Source: Acidovorax sp. GBBC 1281 (GTDB lineage Bacteria; Pseudomonadota; Gammaproteobacteria; Burkholderiales; Burkholderiaceae_C). Taken from it: a DNA stretch of 64,000 bases. The notes beneath the pieces are model-generated. The model did not search any database. It saw only the letters and a list, made by a program, of their open reading frames with translations, and was not told where the DNA came from. The position numbers were made by a program, and so were the translations under genes. Shown piece by piece: positions 58,975 to 64,000 of this stretch. How positions within the stretch are numbered: position 1 is the first letter of the stretch; every line of letters starts with the position of its first letter. The stretch covers positions 2,002,001 through 2,066,000 of the forward strand of contig NZ_CP097269.1 of assembly GCF_028473645.1 (NCBI RefSeq). The letters run 5' to 3'.

Positions 58975-59415
58975 ATGAAAAACGTCAACAAGTCCGTCCT
59001 GATCTGGTACAGCCCCGAGGAAATGTTCGCCCTCGTCACCGATGTGGCCAAGTACCCGGAGTTTCTGCCCTGGTGCGACCACGCGGCCGTGCTGGACCAG
59101 GACGCGCAAGGCATGACGGCCGAGGTCGGCATCGCGCTGGGCGGGCTGCGCAAGACATTCGTCACGCGCAACACGCAGGAGGCCGGGCGCCGCGTTCAGA
59201 TGCGCCTGGTCAAGGGGCCATTTTCGCAACTGGACGGCGACTGGGTTTTCCATCCCGTGGGAGACGGCTCGCAGCGCGCCTGCAAGGTCGAGCTGACGCT
59301 GAACTATGGTTTCGACAGTGTGGCGCTGGCGGCCTTGGTCGGGCCGGTTTTCGATCGCATTGCCGGCACGATGGTGGACGCGTTCATCCAGCGTGCCGAG
59401 CAGGTGTATGGCTGA
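58975..59415 (+). CDS. ratA: RatA-type START/coenzyme-Q-binding family protein
   Basis: The 146-residue protein has the Polyketide_cyc/START fold: KSVLIWYSPEEMFALVTDVA, KYPEFLPWCDHAAVL and GPFSQLDGDWVFHPVGDG, ending GPVFDRIAGTMVDAFIQRAE. Members are annotated as ribosome-association toxin RatA or as Coq10-like ubiquinone-binding proteins; sequence alone does not choose. The smpB (opposite strand)-ratA-rnfH order is widely conserved. ATG 58975 starts at the conserved domain. Its stop overlaps the rnfH ATG. Confidence 0.88.
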   Translation: MKNVNKSVLIWYSPEEMFALVTDVAKYPEFLPWCDHAAVLDQDAQGMTAEVGIALGGLRKTFVTRNTQEAGRRVQMRLVKGPFSQLDGDWVFHPVGDGSQRACKVELTLNYGFDSVALAALVGPVFDRIAGTMVDAFIQRAEQVYG

Positions 59416-59764
59416 AAGGCCGGACACATCCGCTGCTGGGGCGGCGGTGGAGTGGCTGACGGTGACGGTGGTGCACTCCTCGGCACCCCGATCGACCGTG
59501 GAGCGGGTCTTGCCGTTGCCCAGGGGGGCCACCCTGGCCGATGCATTGAAGGCCTGCGGGCTGGCTGCGGGCGACCGCGCCTGCGGCGTATGGGGCAGGG
59601 CGGCGGCGCCCGATCAGGTTTTGCAGGACGGGGACCGGGTGGAGCTGTACCGGCCTTTGGTGGTGGACCCCAAGGTGGCGCGGCGCGAGCGTTTCGCCCG
59701 CCAGGGGGCCCGGTCCACCGGCCTGTTCGCGCAGCGCCGGCCGGGTGCGAAGGCCGGTTATTGA
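59408..59764 (+). CDS. rnfH: RnfH-family ubiquitin-like protein
   Basis: The 118-residue protein contains a beta-grasp RnfH domain (WLTVTVVHSSAPRSTVERVL, LPRGATLADALKACGL, VWGRAAAPDQVLQDGDRVEL, YRPLVVDPKVARRERFARQ). It is encoded after ratA with an 8-base overlap (ATG 59408). RatA/RnfH were once proposed as a toxin-antitoxin pair, which remains doubtful. The last 15 residues are variable and basic. Confidence 0.87.
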   Translation: MAERPDTSAAGAAVEWLTVTVVHSSAPRSTVERVLPLPRGATLADALKACGLAAGDRACGVWGRAAAPDQVLQDGDRVELYRPLVVDPKVARRERFARQGARSTGLFAQRRPGAKAGY

Positions 59765-59836
59765 GGGCTGGCGGGCACGCGGAGCGAGAGGCCCTTGCGG
59801 GTGGTCATCCAGTGACCGTGCCGGGTTTTGCCCGGC

Positions 59837-60352
59837 TCAGCGCGGCGCGCACTCGGACGCGATCACACTGTCGGCGCGGCGGGCCTCCACGGCCTTGGCG
59901 GATTCGTCCATGAACACGCGCTCTCCCTGTGCATTGGTCTGGCTGAACAACTGGCCGGATGTCATCGCTGCCTTGGATTGCCGCGCTCGCTCGCAGTTTT
60001 CGGCCCGCAGCTTGGCTTGGCGCTCGTCGTCGGCCCTCTTCTTGGCGGCCTCTGCCGCGTCGGCCTGGGCCTTGCGCTCTTCCAGTTCCTTGTCTTTCCC
60101 GCTGGGGCGTGGCGCACTGGCTGCCGCCATGGCGGCAGACGCCCCATCCGCCGCAGGCGGCACTGCAACCGGGCGGGCCGAGATCGCATTGCCGCCGGGC
60201 TGCTTGAGAATGCTCTTTTGCGGAATCTCCGTTGGCGGCGGCCGGTCGCTGAAGACCTTGCGGCCGTCCTTGTCGATCCACTGCCATTGCGCCGCAGCGC
60301 CCATGGCCCACGTGCAGGCGAGGGCGGCCAAAAGAAGCTGGGGGGTTTTCAT
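59837..60352 (-). CDS. DUF4124-domain periplasmic protein
   Basis: The 171-residue protein has a signal peptide (KTPQLLLAALACTWAMGAAA) and a DUF4124 core QWQWIDKDGRKVFSDRPPPT. An Ala/Glu/Lys-rich helical stretch (KDKELEERKAQADAAEAAKK) and the tail NAQGERVFMDESAKAVEARR follow. The function is unknown. It is transcribed away from guaB. A long open frame on this strand extends upstream through guaB and guaA, but it is a GC-driven shadow, so the ATG at 60352 before the signal peptide is used. Confidence 0.83.
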   Translation of the reverse strand: MKTPQLLLAALACTWAMGAAAQWQWIDKDGRKVFSDRPPPTEIPQKSILKQPGGNAISARPVAVPPAADGASAAMAAASAPRPSGKDKELEERKAQADAAEAAKKRADDERQAKLRAENCERARQSKAAMTSGQLFSQTNAQGERVFMDESAKAVEARRADSVIASECAPR

Positions 60353-60367
60353 GCGATGCAAGTTTAG

Positions 60368-61933
<1,566 letters not shown>

Positions 61934-61948
61934 TCTTGTCGCCACCAC

Positions 61949-61989
61949 AGGCCCGAACCCTTCTTGCGGTGTTCGGGCCTTTGTTTTTT
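61949..61989 (+). terminator. Intrinsic terminator between guaB and guaA
   Basis: Arms AGGCCCGAAC (61949-61958) and GTTCGGGCCT (61971-61980) with a 12-base loop, followed by TTGTTTTTT. It lies 16 bases past the guaB stop and 20 bases before guaA, so it would limit guaA expression unless a separate promoter or readthrough exists. Confidence 0.85.
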
Positions 61990-62008
61990 CCTCTCCCTGC
62001 CGCCTGCC

Positions 62009-63628
62009 ATGCAACACCAGAAAATCCTCATCCTCGATTTTGGCTCCCAGGTCACCCAACTCATCGCGCGACGAGTGCGCGAGGCGCATGTGCTCAGCGA
62101 AGTGCACCCCTGCGATGTCACGGATGAATGGATCCGCGAATATGCCAAGGACGGCTCGCTCAAAGGGGTGATCCTCTCCGGCAGCCATGCCAGCGTGTAC
62201 GAGGACACCACCGACAAGGCCCCGCAAGCCGTGTTCGAACTGGGCGTTCCCGTCCTGGGCATCTGCTACGGCATGCAGGCCATGGCCCATCAACTGGGCG
62301 GCAAGGTCGAGGGCGGGCACAAGCGCGAGTTCGGTTTCGCGGCGGTGCGCGCACGGGGCCACACGGAGCTGCTGCGCGACATTGCCGACTTCACCACGGA
62401 AGAAGGCCACGGCATGCTCAATGTGTGGATGAGCCATGGCGACAAGGTCACGGAATTGCCCCCGGGCTTCAAGCTCATGGCCAGCACCGAGAGCTGCCCC
62501 ATCGCCGGGATGGCGGATGAAGAGCGCAAGTTCTATGCGGTGCAGTTTCACCCGGAAGTCACGCATACCGTGCAGGGCAAGGCGCTGCTGGAGCGTTTCG
62601 TGCTCGGCATCTGCGGCGTGCGTCCCGACTGGATCATGGGGGACTACATCTCCGAAGCGGTCCAGAAAATCCGAGACCAGGTGGGCGACGAAGAAGTCAT
62701 CCTGGGGCTGTCCGGCGGGGTCGATTCCTCGGTGGCCGCCGCGCTGATTCACCGCTCCATCGGCGATCAGCTGACCTGCGTTTTCGTGGACCACGGCCTG
62801 CTGCGTCTGAACGAAGGCGACTTGGTCATGGAGATGTTCCAGGGCAAGCTGCATGCGAATGTCATTCGCGTCGATGCGAGCGATCTGTTCTTGGGCAAGC
62901 TGGCAGGCGTGAACGACCCGGAAGCCAAGCGCAAGATCATCGGCGGCGAGTTCGTGACGGTGTTCAAGCAAGAGGCCGCCAAACTGAAGGCGGGCGACAA
63001 GGGCCACAAGGGCGCCACATTCCTCGCGCAAGGCACGATCTATCCCGATGTGATCGAGTCAGGTGGCGCGAAGAGCAAGAAGGCCGTCACCATCAAGAGC
63101 CACCACAACGTCGGCGGTCTGCCTGAGCAACTCGGCTTGAAGCTGCTGGAGCCGCTGCGCGATCTGTTCAAGGATGAGGTGCGCGAACTGGGCGTCGCCC
63201 TCGGGCTGCCGCCCGAAATGGTGTACCGCCATCCATTCCCCGGGCCGGGCCTGGGCGTGCGCATTCTTGGCGAAGTGAAGAAGGAATACGCCGATCTACT
63301 GCGGCGCGCCGACGACATCTTCATTCAGGAACTGCGCAATTTCATCGATCCAGGCACTGGCAAAAGCTGGTACGAGCTGACGAGCCAGGCTTTCACGGTA
63401 TTTCTGCCCGTGAAAAGCGTAGGTGTCATGGGCGATGGGCGCACGTACGACTACGTGGTGGCCCTGCGCGCCGTGCAAACCAGTGACTTCATGACTGCGG
63501 ATTGGGCAGAGCTGCCTTACGCGTTGCTCAAGAAAGTGTCCGGACGGATCATCAATGAGGTGCGTGGGATCAATCGAGTGACCTACGACGTCTCCAGCAA
63601 GCCGCCAGCGACGATCGAGTGGGAGTGA
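62009..63628 (+). CDS. guaA: GMP synthase (glutamine-hydrolysing)
   Basis: The 539-residue enzyme converts XMP to GMP. The N-terminal class I amidotransferase domain has the nucleophile Cys86 in [17 protein letters not shown] and the His/Glu pair in [11 protein letters not shown]. The ATP-pyrophosphatase domain has the PP-loop [15 protein letters not shown] near residue 232, and the C-terminal dimerisation domain ends PPATIEWE. The gene is complete; an integrase begins 299 bases later, and the guaA 3' end is a known integration target. Confidence 0.97.
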   Translation: MQHQKILILDFGSQVTQLIARRVREAHVLSEVHPCDVTDEWIREYAKDGSLKGVILSGSHASVYEDTTDKAPQAVFELGVPVLGICYGMQAMAHQLGGKVEGGHKREFGFAAVRARGHTELLRDIADFTTEEGHGMLNVWMSHGDKVTELPPGFKLMASTESCPIAGMADEERKFYAVQFHPEVTHTVQGKALLERFVLGICGVRPDWIMGDYISEAVQKIRDQVGDEEVILGLSGGVDSSVAAALIHRSIGDQLTCVFVDHGLLRLNEGDLVMEMFQGKLHANVIRVDASDLFLGKLAGVNDPEAKRKIIGGEFVTVFKQEAAKLKAGDKGHKGATFLAQGTIYPDVIESGGAKSKKAVTIKSHHNVGGLPEQLGLKLLEPLRDLFKDEVRELGVALGLPPEMVYRHPFPGPGLGVRILGEVKKEYADLLRRADDIFIQELRNFIDPGTGKSWYELTSQAFTVFLPVKSVGVMGDGRTYDYVVALRAVQTSDFMTADWAELPYALLKKVSGRIINEVRGINRVTYDVSSKPPATIEWE

Positions 63629-63927
63629 AATCGGGTCCTTCGGGTACTATCGCCAGCAATCGAAAAGTCTTCGTAAGTCGTTGATTTAAAACGGTTTACG
63701 TCTCGAAGGCTATCGGTGGCTATCGCCGACCAGCGAAACGGTTTGGCGGTAAAGCTGACGGTAAGAACCGAGCCCGGATTCAGACCCGCTTGTTTACTAT
63801 CCAGTCTTTCTCGGTCTGGACGGTAAAAAGCTCGCTGAAAAGCTAGGTTTCATGCGGGTTCCAAGGCATCTTCAGGTCTCCTGACCCCTGACGGTAAAAA
63901 CCGTCATAACCAGGAGGTAAATCCTCG
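63629..63927 (+). other. Island-boundary region between guaA and integrase with iterated motif
   Basis: This stretch of about 300 bases has no gene. It holds four copies of GACGGTAA(A/G), one as GGCGGTAAA, at 63745, 63757, 63819 and 63890, the last within the small palindrome GACGGT-AAAA-ACCGTC. It also has a tandem GGCTATCG pair near 63708-63724. It is less GC-rich than the flanking core genes. The left attachment site should overlap the guaA 3' end, but with one boundary in view its core cannot be defined. Confidence 0.55.
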
Positions 63928-64000
63928 ATGCTTACCGACACTGCGCTACGCAACCTCAAGCCCAAAGCCGCGCCGTACAAGGCTTCTGACCGTGACGGCA
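63928..64000 (+). CDS. Tyrosine-recombinase integrase, N-terminal fragment (partial at window edge)
   Basis: The visible 24 codons read MLTDTALRNLKPKAAPYKAS then DRDG, the N-terminus of P4-type integrases with a DUF4102 arm-binding domain. AGGAGG at 63912-63917 is a strong ribosome-binding site for ATG 63928. Position just behind guaA suggests it is the integrase of a genomic island or prophage extending to the right. The rest is outside the window. Confidence 0.85.
   Translation, partial: MLTDTALRNLKPKAAPYKASDRDG

Overview
The window looks like a chromosomal stretch from a high-GC betaproteobacterium, most likely a member of the Comamonadaceae close to Acidovorax. This is inferred from gene order (ygfZ-mltG-tmk-holB-pilZ-tatD; tolB-pal-cpoB; rimP-nusA-infB-rbfA-truB-typA; guaB-guaA), from the Bug-type binding protein, and from a family of short AT-rich palindromes that I associate with this group. 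Most of the window is ordinary core genome. The accessory parts lie at 27.5-33.3 kb, 33.3-42.1 kb and at the right edge.

Layout. 0.1-9.4 kb: a peptide-scavenging operon with isoaspartyl peptidase, the GsiABCD transporter, a P1 peptidase, an M55 D-aminopeptidase and an Asp/Glu racemase-like protein. 9.4-15.4 kb: uvrC, pgsA, hupB, tRNA-Val, ppiD, tRNA-His. 15.4-21.1 kb: ygfZ (leftward), then mltG-tmk-holB-pilZ-tatD and an ankyrin protein. 21.1-26.7 kb: msbA (leftward), divergent from tolB-pal-cpoB-tcdA, then tRNA-Lys. 26.9-33.3 kb: a DUF4124 protein, a complete IS66-family element (28059-31436, 8-bp target duplication, two non-transposase passenger genes) and several small hypothetical genes.

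33.3-42.1 kb: a LysR regulator divergent from an AtuA-like/DUF4387/Bug cluster that ends in a large alpha/beta-hydrolase lipoprotein. That gene is split by a 1051-bp IS903-type element (9-bp target duplication), whose own transposase carries a nonsense codon. A MocR-type regulator follows. 42.2-44.7 kb: a diheme and a triheme cytochrome c plus a thioredoxin-like protein. 44.8-53.3 kb: the rimP-nusA-infB-rbfA-truB-typA operon, whose leader has a strong promoter followed by an intrinsic terminator, suggesting attenuation. 53.4-58.3 kb: an SbmA-like ABC exporter, an enoyl-CoA-hydratase-family protein, and a leftward lipoprotein/ECF sigma/anti-sigma operon. 58.4-63.6 kb: smpB (leftward), ratA-rnfH, a DUF4124 protein, guaB and guaA. 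The window ends in the first codons of a tyrosine-recombinase integrase just behind guaA, so a genomic island or prophage probably begins at the guaA 3' end.

The most unusual signal is a family of about 50-bp palindromic repeats. They occur between genes and also in frame inside tmk, truB and an enoyl-CoA-hydratase-family gene, and one copy supplies the stop codon of the MocR gene. Two copies match at 41 of 49 positions. They behave like mobile palindromes tolerated inside proteins. All functional assignments rest on reading the sequence; no database search was run.
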